From positions 62,001 through 126,000 of the forward strand of contig CAVTPG010000002.1 of assembly GCA_963736595.1 (NCBI GenBank): DNA of 64,000 nt, given 5' to 3'. Source of the stretch: Parapontixanthobacter sp963736595. Lineage in GTDB: Bacteria; Pseudomonadota; Alphaproteobacteria; Sphingomonadales; Sphingomonadaceae. The translations under genes were made by a program, and so were the position numbers. The notes beneath the pieces were generated by a model. The model had not been told where the DNA came from. It made no database searches and saw only the letters and a list, made by a program, of their open reading frames with translations. This document shows, in pieces, positions 36,027 through 45,700 of the stretch (the first letter of the stretch is position 1; the number at the start of each line of letters is the position of its first letter).

Positions 36027-36089
36027 TTCACCCACAGCCGGATGTGACACGAACTTGCTAGGCACATTTCGATGTGATAGCGGGCAATC

Positions 36090-37349
36090 ATGGAAAACGT
36101 CATTGCTCAGGTCCGCACGCTTATTGAAGCCCGGACATTTACCAAGGCCGGTATCGCCCGTGCTGCCGGATTGCACGCAAACTCTCTGCGCGACTGTATG
36201 GAAGACAGTTGGAACCCCACATCGGAGACGATGGGCAAGCTGCAAACCTTTTTGGAAGATAACGACACTTCGCCGGTACTGGTCGGCATCGAAGAAATTA
36301 TCGACGAAGCCCGCAATGGCCGGATGTTCGTCCTTGTCGATGACGAAGACCGGGAAAATGAGGGCGATCTTGTCATTCCGGCACAAATGGCCACGCCGAA
36401 CGCAATCAATTTCATGGCTACGCATGGTCGCGGTCTAATATGCTTGTCGCTCGACACGGCGCGTGTGGGATTGCTTGGTTTGGAGCCGATGAGCCGCTCC
36501 AACCGCACTATGTTCGAGACAGCTTTTACCACCTCGATCGAAGCGCGTGAAGGCGTGACGACCGGCATCAGTGCCGCTGACCGCGCTCGCACAATTTCGG
36601 TGGCGATCAATTCGACGAAAAGCAAAGACGATATCGTTACACCCGGTCATGTTTTCCCGCTCGTCGCGCGCGATGGCGGGGTGCTGGTGCGCGCAGGTCA
36701 TACCGAAGCCGCAGTGGATATTGCGCGCTTGGCCGGCCTTAATCCTTCCGGTGTAATCTGCGAGATCATGAATGATGACGGGTCCATGGCCCGCTTCGAT
36801 GATTTAATGGGCTTTGCGCGCAAACATAATCTGAAGATCGGGACGATCCGCGACCTGATCCAATATCGGCGGCGCAACGATCATCTGGTCGAGCGGATTA
36901 ACGAACAGTCATTCACGTCGGATTATGGCGGCGACTGGCGACTTCTGACGTATCGCAACACAGTCGATGACAGCGCCAGCTATGTCCTGCAAAAAGGCCA
37001 TGTCGTCCCGGGCACACCCACCCTCGCCCGCGTTCATACGATCAGTATTCTCGACGATGTGCTGGGCCGATCAGGGCCGAAGAAACGCATTCTGCAACGC
37101 GCGATGGCACGGATCGGTGATGAAGGCGCTGGAGTCATCGTTATTCTTGTTAACGCTACGGCGGCCTATGCAGGCGATGCGCCGCCGGGCGCTGGCGACG
37201 GTGACTTCCGCAGCTATGGTATCGGTGCGCAAATTCTGGCCGATCTCAACATCGAAGACATGGTGCTGCTGACAAATTCACATCGTAATGTGGTCGCGAT
37301 CGAAGGGTACGGCCTGAATATCGTGGGCGAAGAAGCTATACCGGAGTAA
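36090..37349 (+). CDS. ribB: 3,4-dihydroxy-2-butanone-4-phosphate synthase with degenerate GTP cyclohydrolase II domain
   Basis: Makes the four-carbon precursor of riboflavin from ribulose 5-phosphate. Residues 1-60 are an unusual N-terminal extension resembling an HTH (FTKAGIARAAGLHANSLRDC). The synthase follows: DDEDRENEGD (84-93) binds metal, then THGRGLIC and RAGHTEAAVD. The second half (~270-419) resembles cyclohydrolase II, but the three zinc cysteines (usually in a CxxD...RCDCG region) are absent and replaced by VHTISILDDVLGRSGP, so that activity is probably lost. No FMN riboswitch is seen upstream. ribH follows immediately. Confidence 0.9.
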   Translation: MENVIAQVRTLIEARTFTKAGIARAAGLHANSLRDCMEDSWNPTSETMGKLQTFLEDNDTSPVLVGIEEIIDEARNGRMFVLVDDEDRENEGDLVIPAQMATPNAINFMATHGRGLICLSLDTARVGLLGLEPMSRSNRTMFETAFTTSIEAREGVTTGISAADRARTISVAINSTKSKDDIVTPGHVFPLVARDGGVLVRAGHTEAAVDIARLAGLNPSGVICEIMNDDGSMARFDDLMGFARKHNLKIGTIRDLIQYRRRNDHLVERINEQSFTSDYGGDWRLLTYRNTVDDSASYVLQKGHVVPGTPTLARVHTISILDDVLGRSGPKKRILQRAMARIGDEGAGVIVILVNATAAYAGDAPPGAGDGDFRSYGIGAQILADLNIEDMVLLTNSHRNVVAIEGYGLNIVGEEAIPE

Positions 37350-37775
37350 ATGATGGCGCGTTTTCTGATTGTCGAAGCCCGTTTCTATGACCATTTTAAC
37401 GACCAGCTGATTGCTGGAGCGCGGGCTGCGCTCGAAGCGGCCGATCACAGCGTCGATATCATCACCGTGCCGGGCGCTTTGGAAATTCCGGCTGCTATCG
37501 CAATGGCTGCAGAGGCGGGCCAATATGATGGCTTTGTCGCAATCGGCGTGGTCATTCGCGGCGAAACCTATCACTTCGAGATCGTGGCCGGTGAAAGCGC
37601 GCGCGGTATCATGGCTTTGACGATTGACGGCATCCCCGTCGGCAATGGTATCATTACGGTCGAAAACGAGGAGCAGGCGCAGGTCCGCGCTGATCCCGCA
37701 CAGAAGAACAAAGGCGGCGAAGCTGCCCAGGCCGCGATGGCGCTATTAGATTTGCGGAGCAAGTTTGCCCTTTAA
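37350..37775 (+). CDS. ribH: 6,7-dimethyl-8-ribityllumazine synthase
   Basis: Condenses the RibB product with the ribityl pyrimidine to give lumazine. 141 residues with VEARFYDHFNDQLIAGAR, VPGALEIPAAIAMA, GVVIRGETYHFEIVAGES (conserved ribityllumazine-binding segment with the catalytic His) and VGNGIITVENEEQAQVR. Start codon abuts the ribB stop (TAAATG; a second ATG is next), so they form one transcript. In the family the enzyme is an icosahedral or pentameric assembly. Confidence 0.95.
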   Translation: MMARFLIVEARFYDHFNDQLIAGARAALEAADHSVDIITVPGALEIPAAIAMAAEAGQYDGFVAIGVVIRGETYHFEIVAGESARGIMALTIDGIPVGNGIITVENEEQAQVRADPAQKNKGGEAAQAAMALLDLRSKFAL

Positions 37776-37859
37776 CGTGCCATAGGAACCAAACGACGTA
37801 CTTACGCGTCGAGCAGCTGCAGCCATGACGTTGCAACCCGCGCGAAAGGCTTGAAATCG

Positions 37860-38162
37860 ATGAATGGTCCCCTTGAATGGTTCGCAGCGATTGGCGCAAT
37901 TCTTGCCGCAGGCATGATCGCCGCCGATTTCGGACGCAAGGTTACCGGCTGGGCCTTCATTCTTTTTTGCATCGTATCGGTCGCGTGGATCTACACCGGG
38001 CTAACCGGAGGCGGGACACCGCTTACCGTGCAGAATGCGATCCTGCTGCTCATCAATGCCTGGGGCGTGTGGCAATATCTGCTCAGCCCGAAAAACAAGC
38101 GCAAGATGGAAAAGATGGAAGAGCTTGAGGATCAGGCAGAAGAAGAGCTGGAAACATCCTGA
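37860..38162 (+). CDS. Small three-TM hypothetical membrane protein
   Basis: About 100 residues with three hydrophobic segments (approximately 6-23, 29-49, 57-77) and a strongly charged C-terminal tail (KNKRKMEKMEELEDQAEEELE) likely to be a cytoplasmic coiled coil. The ATG at 37860 is preferred; a TTG nine bases upstream in frame is possible. It follows ribH by 84 bases and is convergent with eno. No family is recognised. Confidence 0.65.
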   Translation: MNGPLEWFAAIGAILAAGMIAADFGRKVTGWAFILFCIVSVAWIYTGLTGGGTPLTVQNAILLLINAWGVWQYLLSPKNKRKMEKMEELEDQAEEELETS

Positions 38163-38183
38163 GCCTTTAATTTGGCTCCGCCG

Positions 38184-39470
38184 CTATTCGCCGAGACGCC
38201 CGAAGCAGCCCTTTCCGGCATAGATAGCGCTTCCGCCCAATTCCTCTTCGATCCTGATTAGCTGGTTGTATTTGGCCAAACGGTCGGACCGTGCCAGCGA
38301 GCCAGTTTTGATCTGCCCGCAATTTGTAGCAACGGCGAGATCGGCAATCGTTGCATCTTCTGTTTCACCGGAGCGATGGCTCATCACCGCAGTGTAGCCT
38401 GCGCGATGTGCAATATCGACCGCCTCCAACGTTTCAGACAAGGTCCCAATCTGATTGACCTTGACCAGCAGCGAATTCGCTAAACCTTGGCTAATACCGT
38501 CGCTTAGACGAGCCGGGTTGGTCACAAACAAATCGTCTCCAACCAGTTGAACCTTGTCTCCCACCAATTCCGTCAGCGCTTTCCACCCGGCGAAGTCATC
38601 CTCGCCCATGCCATCCTCGATGCTGCGGATTGGATAGGTCTTGCACAGATCGGCCAGATATTGTGCCATGTCATTGCCGGACAGCGACAGATTTTCGCCG
38701 GAAATCTCATATTTTTCGTCGTGATAGAATTCGGTCGCAGCGCAATCCAGAGCAAGGACAACATCGTCACCCGGCTTGAAACCGGCCTGCTCGATCGAGG
38801 ACATGACAAAATCCAGCGCATCGCGCGTGCTGGCAAGATCGGGCGCAAAACCGCCTTCGTCACCGACTGATGTGGACAAGCCCTTTTGTGACAGTCCTGA
38901 TTTCAGCGTATGGAAAATTTCCGCACCCCAACGGACAGCTTCGGCGATACTGTCGGCGCCGACCGGCATAACCATAAATTCCTGAATATCGATCGGGTTA
39001 TCAGCGTGTTCGCCGCCATTGATGATATTCATCATCGGAACCGGCAGGGTGTGGGCCGCGACGCCCCCTACATAGCTGTAAAGCGGCAAACCGCGAGCAT
39101 TGGCTGCGGCTTTTGCCACCGCTAGGCTCACACCCAGTATCGCATTGGCCCCCAGCGTGCTTTTGTTGTCTGTGCCATCCAGATCGATCATGATCTTGTC
39201 GATATCGCGCTGGTCCTCGGCATCCAGTCCCAGCAAAGCCTCGGCTATGGTCGAGTTGACAGCTTCCACTGCTTTTAACACGCCCTTGCCAAGATAGCGC
39301 TGCTTGTCGCCATCGCGTAATTCGACGGCTTCATGTGCGCCGGTAGAAGCACCCGATGGCACGGCGGCTCGTCCGAAACTGCCATCTTCCAGCAGCACAT
39401 CGACTTCGACTGTCGGGTTGCCCCGGCTATCGAGAATTTCGCGTGCGTGCAGATCGAATATGGCAGTCAT
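38184..39470 (-). CDS. eno: Enolase
   Basis: Interconverts 2-phosphoglycerate and PEP in glycolysis. 428 residues with every hallmark: ILDSRGNPTVEVDVLLEDG, AVPSGASTGAHEAVELRD, MMNIINGGEHADN, SIEDGMGEDDFAGW, LVGDDLFVTN (metal ligand Asp), LLVKVNQIGTLSETL (catalytic Lys) and MSHRSGETEDATIADL. Start MTAIFDLHA matches the family. Convergent with the small membrane protein gene; the terminal residues (CFGRLGE) are normal in length. Confidence 0.97.
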   Translation of the reverse strand: MTAIFDLHAREILDSRGNPTVEVDVLLEDGSFGRAAVPSGASTGAHEAVELRDGDKQRYLGKGVLKAVEAVNSTIAEALLGLDAEDQRDIDKIMIDLDGTDNKSTLGANAILGVSLAVAKAAANARGLPLYSYVGGVAAHTLPVPMMNIINGGEHADNPIDIQEFMVMPVGADSIAEAVRWGAEIFHTLKSGLSQKGLSTSVGDEGGFAPDLASTRDALDFVMSSIEQAGFKPGDDVVLALDCAATEFYHDEKYEISGENLSLSGNDMAQYLADLCKTYPIRSIEDGMGEDDFAGWKALTELVGDKVQLVGDDLFVTNPARLSDGISQGLANSLLVKVNQIGTLSETLEAVDIAHRAGYTAVMSHRSGETEDATIADLAVATNCGQIKTGSLARSDRLAKYNQLIRIEEELGGSAIYAGKGCFGRLGE

Positions 39471-39630
39471 CGAGAGGAAACTCCTGTTGGTCGGATAAGT
39501 GTAGTGTCATAATAACACAGCAATCGTATTTACGTCTCTATGCAGCGGAACGAAACGGCGCAAGTTGCATTGAATATTATGAGGCGCGCCGGTTTATCGG
39601 TGCAAAACGCAATTTCAAGAGGGTAACATC

Positions 39631-40248
39631 ATGGCAGACGCCACCATCACCAACACGTCCACCACCACCAAGGCCAAGAAACCGCGTAAAAGCGATGTAA
39701 AAACGAAGCCTGTTGCTAAAACTGCGGGCATCGATGCCGTTAAGGTCGAGACTGCTGATGCAACGACGAGCGCCAATCGTGTCGAAGCCAAATCGCGTTT
39801 CAACGCTGCGCTGGATGAAGCCAAAGCCGGCGCTGCCGCATTGAAAGCTGAAGCAACCGACAAGGTCGACGGCTACAAGTTGCAAGCGCGCGACAAGAGC
39901 AATGACTGGGCCACGGATGCTAAGGTCTATGGCGATCAAGCTAAAGTGAAAGCCGGTGAACTTGCGGTAGATGGCAAGACAAAGGCGAGCGATGCGATTT
40001 CGTCGCTCGGCAAAACGATTGCCGACAATGCGGAATATGTCGATGATAAGCTTGGCGCGAAATACGGCGATTACGCCCGTACAGCATCTCGCAAGTTGCA
40101 GGAAACCAGCGCGAAACTGGACAATAAAAGCGTCGAGGAACTTGGCGATGATGCCCGGCAGTTCGTTCGCAAAAGCCCCGGCACGGCAATCGGTATTGCT
40201 GCAGTCGCTGGCTTTCTGATTTCTCGCCTGTTTAAGTCTAGCAAATAA
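39631..40248 (+). CDS. Ala/Lys-rich protein with YqjD/ElaB-like (DUF883) C-terminus
   Basis: 205 residues, very rich in Ala, Lys, Asp and Glu, predicted mostly alpha-helical. The last ~30 residues (FVRKSPGTAIGIAAVAGFLISRLFK) match the tail-anchor pattern of the DUF883 family (E. coli YqjD/ElaB), which links a cytoplasmic helix to the inner membrane and can bind stationary-phase ribosomes. The first ~35 residues are Lys/Thr-rich and disordered. A GAGGG ribosome site precedes the ATG at 39631. It heads a four-gene set of similar proteins; a terminator lies after it. Confidence 0.7.
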   Translation: MADATITNTSTTTKAKKPRKSDVKTKPVAKTAGIDAVKVETADATTSANRVEAKSRFNAALDEAKAGAAALKAEATDKVDGYKLQARDKSNDWATDAKVYGDQAKVKAGELAVDGKTKASDAISSLGKTIADNAEYVDDKLGAKYGDYARTASRKLQETSAKLDNKSVEELGDDARQFVRKSPGTAIGIAAVAGFLISRLFKSSK

Positions 40249-40258
40249 TAATCACACA

Positions 40259-40285
40259 GGGTCGGCGTAACTGTCGGCCCTTTTT
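40259..40285 (+). terminator. Terminator after the DUF883-like gene
   Basis: GGGTCGG (40259-40265) pairs with TCGGCCC (allowing G-T pairs) around a short loop, followed by TTTTT at 40281-40285. Confidence 0.7.
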
Positions 40286-40328
40286 CCCTGCCATGCAGGA
40301 TTAAATAGCGTGAAGTGGAAATTCGACG

Positions 40329-40799
40329 ATGCTTTCGGGAAAAGAGCCGCTTGGCAATGTCGAGGAAGCCGACGAGCTTTATTTGCACAATTCTGGTGCA
40401 TCTGAAAACCGGACCGTCGATGAAACGGCGCAACATCACGAAGATGAATACCCGCCCTCGCTGATCGAGGACATTCAGGCACTTTACGAAGATGGCACCG
40501 CTTACATCGAAGCGGAAGTGTCGTATCAGAAAACCCGTGTAGCATTTGTCGCCAGCAAGACAGGTTCGGTAGCAGCTTACGGTTTTGGTGTTCTAGCCTT
40601 CCTGCATCTTGCCCTGATCGCGCTGGTCGTGGGTAGTCTTGTCGCTCTATTGCCACTAGTTGGCGCATGGGGTGCGACTGGTATCGTTGTTGGCACGCTA
40701 TTGGTTTTGGCAGGTATTATGGGCTTTATTATGCGCAAGAAGATCTCTGGCCTGACGTCTGTTTTTGGCGATAAGTCTGCTGACGGAGCGCCATCATGA
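40329..40799 (+). CDS. Phage-holin-superfamily membrane protein (YqjE-like)
   Basis: 156 residues. The N-terminal half is charged and soluble (DIQALYEDGTAYIEAEVSYQ), then two hydrophobic segments at ~82-105 and ~112-133 with a tight turn (GAWGATGIVVG), the topology of YqjE/Holin-X (PF07332-like) proteins. The C-terminal stub MRKKISGLTSVFGDKS is basic. Start ATG 40329. It overlaps the next gene by four bases (ATGA), so the two are translationally coupled. Not evidence of a lytic phage: no endolysin or phage genes are near. Confidence 0.7.
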   Translation: MLSGKEPLGNVEEADELYLHNSGASENRTVDETAQHHEDEYPPSLIEDIQALYEDGTAYIEAEVSYQKTRVAFVASKTGSVAAYGFGVLAFLHLALIALVVGSLVALLPLVGAWGATGIVVGTLLVLAGIMGFIMRKKISGLTSVFGDKSADGAPS

Positions 40800-41137
40800 G
40801 CCGCGATCTCGAACAACAATTGCGCGAAGATCTTGCGTTGCGCAACGCCGCTTATTCGCTGGTCAAAGCTGACATCGCCAATCTGAAAGAAGACTGGTCT
40901 ACCAAAAGTATCGGTGCTCGGTCGGTCGATCGGCTGAAAGATGGCGCTTCGGAAGTGTATGACGAGGCGGTTAATGCTGCTTCGGATAACCGCGGCATCC
41001 TTGCAGCATTGGTGGCGGCCATCGGACTGTGGTTTGTGCGTCATCCGATTATCTCTGCGTTATTGGATGACGAAACCCATCACGATTACGACAATGAACT
41101 AGACGAAGCGGATCTTGATGAGGAGGCTTATGCCTGA
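40796..41137 (+). CDS. YqjK/DUF3618-like tail-anchored protein
   Basis: 113 residues. An N-terminal charged helix (MSRDLEQQLREDLALRNAAY, SLVKADIANLKEDW) leads to one hydrophobic segment (ILAALVAAIGLWFVRHPII, ~85-103), then an acidic tail (DDETHHDYDNELDEADLDEE). The layout fits the DUF3618/YqjK type. Coupled to the preceding holin-like gene and followed 48 bases later by another membrane-associated protein. Function unknown; in E. coli related genes belong to the stationary-phase yqjCDEK unit. Confidence 0.6.
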   Translation: MSRDLEQQLREDLALRNAAYSLVKADIANLKEDWSTKSIGARSVDRLKDGASEVYDEAVNAASDNRGILAALVAAIGLWFVRHPIISALLDDETHHDYDNELDEADLDEEAYA

Positions 41138-41185
41138 CCTCCAGATTCGCTATAATTAACCAATCAAATTTTTAGGATATTTATC

Positions 41186-41773
41186 ATGAGTGACGCCCCT
41201 ACTATAGAACCCAACGAAACCGACGCCGCTGTTCCCGCAACTGGCACTCAGGCTGCAAATGACGTTGATGTTGCGGGCAACGACGCCGGAAAAGACAAAC
41301 GCGACTTGCTGCGCGAGCGCATCGAGGCGGGCGAGCGCCGTAATCAGGAGCGCACGTTGGGCGATTATGCCAAAGACACCGCCGATAGCGTGACCAACTT
41401 CGCCAAAGAACACCCAGTCGCTACCGTTGCCGGAGCCATCGGAATCGGTCTGGCCATCGGCGCAATGACTCGTCCCGGTCGCCGGGTCGCCAAACAAGGC
41501 GCAGTAAAGACCGGCGCGATGGCTGCGCTTGTTTCCGAAGCGGTAATGACTTTCGGCGCAGGCTTGATGGATGACATGACCGATGCAGCGCGTAATAGCG
41601 GCGATGCGTTGGAAGATTTTGGAGATCGGATCGGTGACAAGGCGCGCACGGCCCGCCGTGGTGCCGCGTATCGCTCCAGCTCGCTGGCCGACAGCGCAAA
41701 TGTCACCAAACGCGAATTGAGCCGCAAAGCCAAACGCGGATTTCGCGATTTGAAAAACCGCGCAAAGCACTAA
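41186..41773 (+). CDS. Hypothetical membrane-associated protein, YqjD-like
   Basis: 195 residues. The first ~55 are acidic and disordered. A charged helix (RDLLRERIEAGERRNQERTL) precedes one or two short hydrophobic segments (HPVATVAGAIGIGLAIGAMT, ~72-91, and a possible second at ~105-120). The C-terminus is basic (KRELSRKAKRGFRDLKNRAKH). Resembles DUF883-type proteins in composition but is not a clear match. It completes the four-gene cluster that starts at 39631, and a terminator follows. Confidence 0.55.
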   Translation: MSDAPTIEPNETDAAVPATGTQAANDVDVAGNDAGKDKRDLLRERIEAGERRNQERTLGDYAKDTADSVTNFAKEHPVATVAGAIGIGLAIGAMTRPGRRVAKQGAVKTGAMAALVSEAVMTFGAGLMDDMTDAARNSGDALEDFGDRIGDKARTARRGAAYRSSSLADSANVTKRELSRKAKRGFRDLKNRAKH

Positions 41774-41796
41774 CTTATCGCGAATAATTGATAGCG

Positions 41797-41830
41797 AGCG
41801 GCGCGCAGGATTGCCTGTTGCGCCGCTTTC
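41797..41830 (+). terminator. Terminator after the membrane-protein cluster
   Basis: AGCGGCGC (41797-41804) pairs with GCGCCGCT (41820-41827), with inner CAGG/CCTG pairs and a small loop, followed by TTTC. Confidence 0.65.
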
Positions 41831-41868
41831 GCTATGGCCAGTCTAAACACAATTAAACGGACGAGATT

Positions 41869-42099
41869 ATGCAAGAACAAGACGCCAAGCAGCAACTTTA
41901 CCTGGTGATGGGTGGTCGCGTAACTGACCCGCGTGAAATTGTCTTCCAAGATCCCGAAAGCATTCACGTCTCAGGCGTGTTCAGCGATTACGATTTGGCG
42001 GTGGATGCCTGGCGCAGCAACGCGCAACGCACTGTGGACGACGCAGAAATGAAATACGTCGTCGTGCACTTACACAAATTGCTCGACCCTGAAGCCTGA
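41869..42099 (+). CDS. DUF4170 domain protein
   Basis: A 76-residue acidic protein matching DUF4170, a small family found mainly in alphaproteobacteria: QLYLVMGGRVTDP and VSGVFSDYDLAVDAWRSNAQRTVDDAEMKYVVVHLHKLL are its conserved parts. Predicted alpha/beta, cytoplasmic, no known activity. Separated from the preceding cluster by a terminator, so it likely has its own promoter. Convergent with greA. Confidence 0.85.
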   Translation: MQEQDAKQQLYLVMGGRVTDPREIVFQDPESIHVSGVFSDYDLAVDAWRSNAQRTVDDAEMKYVVVHLHKLLDPEA

Positions 42100-42155
42100 G
42101 CGCCGCTTGTTCAATCGCAATCGCCGCAGCCGGACGCGCAATTACGCGAGAGTAA

Positions 42156-42623
42156 TTAGATAAACTCGACTGTCTCGATCAGATAGAATTTATCACCCGA
42201 CGGCACGGTCAATTCGACTTCGTCGCCTTTGTTACGCCCGATCAGCGCTTTACCAAGCGGCGAATTATACGAAATCCGGCCCTTGTTTGCATCAGCTTCT
42301 GTCTGACCGACAATCTGATATTTTACCGGCTTCTCGTTTTCGTCGAGCAAAGTCACGGTCGCGCCGAACACGACTTTGTCGCCTGATAAAGTTGTCGGAT
42401 CGATGATCTGTGCACGACTGGTCCGATCTTCGAGATCGGCAATCTGTGCCTCGACATGACCCTGACGTTCCTTTGCGGCATGATATTCGGCATTTTCCGA
42501 CAGATCGCCATGGGCGCGCGCTTCCTCGATTGCATCGACAATCGTGGGACGTTCGGCCCGCAAGATTTTCAAATCAGCCGTAAGCTGCTCATAACCTTCA
42601 GCCAGCATTGGCACCTTTTCCAT
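42156..42623 (-). CDS. greA: Transcription elongation factor GreA
   Basis: Rescues backtracked RNA polymerase by stimulating transcript cleavage. 155 residues from the ATG at 42621-42623, chosen for the AGAGGGA ribosome site six bases upstream (a longer in-frame start at 42653 exists). Coiled-coil N-terminus with the acidic tip ARAHGDLSENAEYHAAKERQ and a C-terminal FKBP-like domain with SPLGKALIGRNKGDEVEL. Lies downstream of carA-orf-carB on the same strand, the usual carAB-greA neighbourhood. Confidence 0.95.
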   Translation of the reverse strand: MEKVPMLAEGYEQLTADLKILRAERPTIVDAIEEARAHGDLSENAEYHAAKERQGHVEAQIADLEDRTSRAQIIDPTTLSGDKVVFGATVTLLDENEKPVKYQIVGQTEADANKGRISYNSPLGKALIGRNKGDEVELTVPSGDKFYLIETVEFI

Positions 42624-42742
42624 CGAAAATCCCTCTTTTTCAAAATCTTGCATTGGTCGTCCGCGACAATTTTCGACCGGCTCGTACGCGGTGAGGCGCC
42701 AAGGGTTCCGGCCGAAATGTCATGAAAAGACTTGGAACTGTT

Positions 42743-45700
42743 TCAGCTATAATAGTCTTGCAACGAGCGCACTTCAAGTTCGCTCGGACAAACACAGCGA
42801 ATTGCCTCTGCCGCAGCCAAGCGAAGCCGCTGCCGTTGTATAGTAGGGAACCTTGCGATTAAGCGCCGATCCGCGGATCGATGCCGAATCAAGCAGCGAC
42901 TGCCAGCCTTCGGTCGTGTTAAAGATTAGCGCCACATCGCCATCCACGATGCGGTCCACGATATGCGGCCTGCCTTCGGCGACTTTGTTAACCCGTTCGA
43001 CTGCCAGCCCTTGCTCGACCAGATAGCTTTGCGTGCCGCCGGTTGCGATTATGTCAAAACCCGCATCAATCAGCGTCTTGATGGCAGGCAGAATGATTGG
43101 CTTGTCGCTGTCTTTCACCGACACGAACAAGGTGCCCGATCGCGGCAGAGTGATCCCTGCGCCGATCTGCGATTTTAGGAATGCGCGGGGAAAATCACTG
43201 TCGATCCCCATCACTTCGCCAGTCGATTTCATCTCTGGTGTCAGAACAGGGTCGCTGCCGGGGAAACGCGCAAACGGGAACACGGCTTCTTTCACCGCCA
43301 TATAGTCCGGCGTAAGATTGAACGGTGCGAAATCGGCCAAGGGCGCGCCCGCCATGATACGCGCAGCGATACCGGCAACCGGCACGCCGGTGGCTTTGGC
43401 AACGAATGGCACAGTGCGACTGGCGCGTGGATTAACTTCGATCAGATAGACATCCTCGCCCTTCACTGCGAATTGCACATTCATCAGGCCGCGCACATCC
43501 AAGGCCCGTGCCAAAGCCTCGCCCTGACGTTCCATTTCGGCGATAATTTCATCCGAAAGGCTGTATGGTGGCAAGGTGCAGGCGCTGTCGCCCGAATGCA
43601 CGCCTGCTTCCTCGATATGCTGCATGACGCCTGCGACGCGCACATCGGTGCCATCGGAAAGCACATCGACATCGCACTCGATCGCATCGCGCAAGAACTG
43701 GTCGATCAGCACCGGACTTTCACCCGACACATTAACTGCAGTGGCGATGTAGTTGTCTAGTTGCGGTTCGCTTTCAACGATTTCCATCGCTCGACCACCC
43801 AGCACATAGGACGGGCGCAGCAGCACCGGGTAGCCAATCTGACGCGCGACAGCAGCGGCTTCGTCACGACTGCGCGCAATGCCATTGTCAGGCTGTTTTA
43901 GGCCTAGATTATTCACCAGCTTGGCAAAGCGTTCGCGGTCTTCGGCCAAATCGATCGCATCGGGCGAGGTGCCCAAGATCGGTATGCCCTCATCCTCTAA
44001 TGCCTGCGCCAGTTTCAGCGGTGTTTGACCGCCAAATTGCACGATGACGCCGACCAGCTCGCCTGCCTGCTGTTCGACGCGCAGAATTTCCAGCACATCT
44101 TCGGCGGTCAGTGGTTCGAAATAGAGCCGGTCGGAAGTGTCGTAATCGGTCGAGACCGTTTCCGGGTTGCAATTAATCATGATCGTCTCGAACCCGGCAC
44201 CGGCTTGCCCGCCGCTGGAGCGTGCGGCATCGCCCAGTGCAAAACACGCATGGACGCAGCAATAATCGAATTCGATGCCCTGCCCGATCCGATTGGGACC
44301 GCCGCCAAGGATCACGATCTTGCGCTTGTCGGAGGGACGCGCTTCGTCCTCGGCCTCGCCAAAGCTGGGCGCTTCGTATGTCGAGTACATATAAGGCGTA
44401 ACGGCTTCGAATTCCGCCGCACAGCTGTCGATGCGTTTAAATACGGGCAGCACGCCCAAGCGATGCCGGAGGGCGCGCACTTCCTCTTCCGAGGTCGCTC
44501 CGGCCATAGCGCGCAGCGTATCATGCAGCAGACCAGATCGCTTGGCTTGTGTCTCCGCCATGCCGCCAGCAACGCCGACCGAACGCACTGCCAATGTGGC
44601 CAGTCGCTTGTCGGAAAAGCCCATCGCTTTCAACCGTCGCAATTCGTCCGCCGTGTTGGGCAAGCCCTGATGCGCAATCATGCTCTCTTCGTAGACGATC
44701 GCTTCGATTTGCCGCAAAAACCACGGATCGTAGGACGTCACGGCATGGACGTCTTCAACCGACAGGCCTTCGCGGAATGCCTGTGCAACTTGCAAAATGC
44801 GTTCCGGTGTCCGCTTGGCCAAGGCAGCGGTTACAACATCGCGACTGGCTCCTTCCAGTTCTGGCACGCGATTGAACCCGTCAAGGCCCGTTTCCAGTCC
44901 CCTTAGAGCCTTTTGCATCAATTCCTGAAAATTGCGCCCGATGGCCATCACTTCGCCGACCGATTTCATCGCGGTCGACAGATTGTTGTCCGCACCCTTG
45001 AATTTCTCAAAGGCAAAGCGCGGGATCTTAGTCACAACATAATCGATGGTCGGCTCGAAACTGGCCGGAGTGGCGCCGGTGATCTCGTTGGTCAGCTCGT
45101 CGAGCGTATAGCCCACAGCCAGCTTCGCCGCGATCCGGGCAATCGGGAATCCGGTGGCTTTGGATGCCAGCGCAGAGGAACGGGAAACGCGCGGATTCAT
45201 CTCGATCACGATCAGCCGTCCGTCTTTCGGATTGACCGCGAATTGTACGTTGGAGCCGCCCGTCTCCACCCCGATTTCGCGCAGCACGTTCAGCGACGCC
45301 GTGCGCATGATCTGGTATTCTTTGTCAGTCAGCGTCAGCGCCGGGGCGACCGTAATAGAATCGCCCGTATGCACGCCCATCGGATCGACGTTTTCGATGG
45401 AGCAAATGATGATGCAATTATCCGCCCGGTCGCGGACCACTTCCATCTCAAACTCTTTCCAGCCGAGCAGCAATTCCTCGATCAGCACTTCCCGCGTCGG
45501 TGAGGCTTCCAGCCCACTCCGCACGATCGTCTCGAATTCCGCCTTGTTATAAGCCACTCCGCCGCCGGTTCCGCCAAGCGTGAAGCTGGGCCGGATGATG
45601 GAGGGCAGTCCGGTCCGCTCCAGCACGGTAAAGGCCTCTTCGACCGTATGCGCGGTGCCACTGCGCGCGGATTCCAGCCCGATCGCATCCATCGCATCGC

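Noticed and set aside
36027..36089. FMN riboswitch before ribB
   Set aside because: Only 63 bases separate the tRNA and ribB, too short for an FMN aptamer, and no conserved AGGGUGA-like core is seen.
40329..40799. Prophage remnant based on the holin-like protein
   Set aside because: No capsid, integrase, endolysin or att-like repeats are near; YqjE-type proteins carry the same fold in chromosomal stress gene sets.
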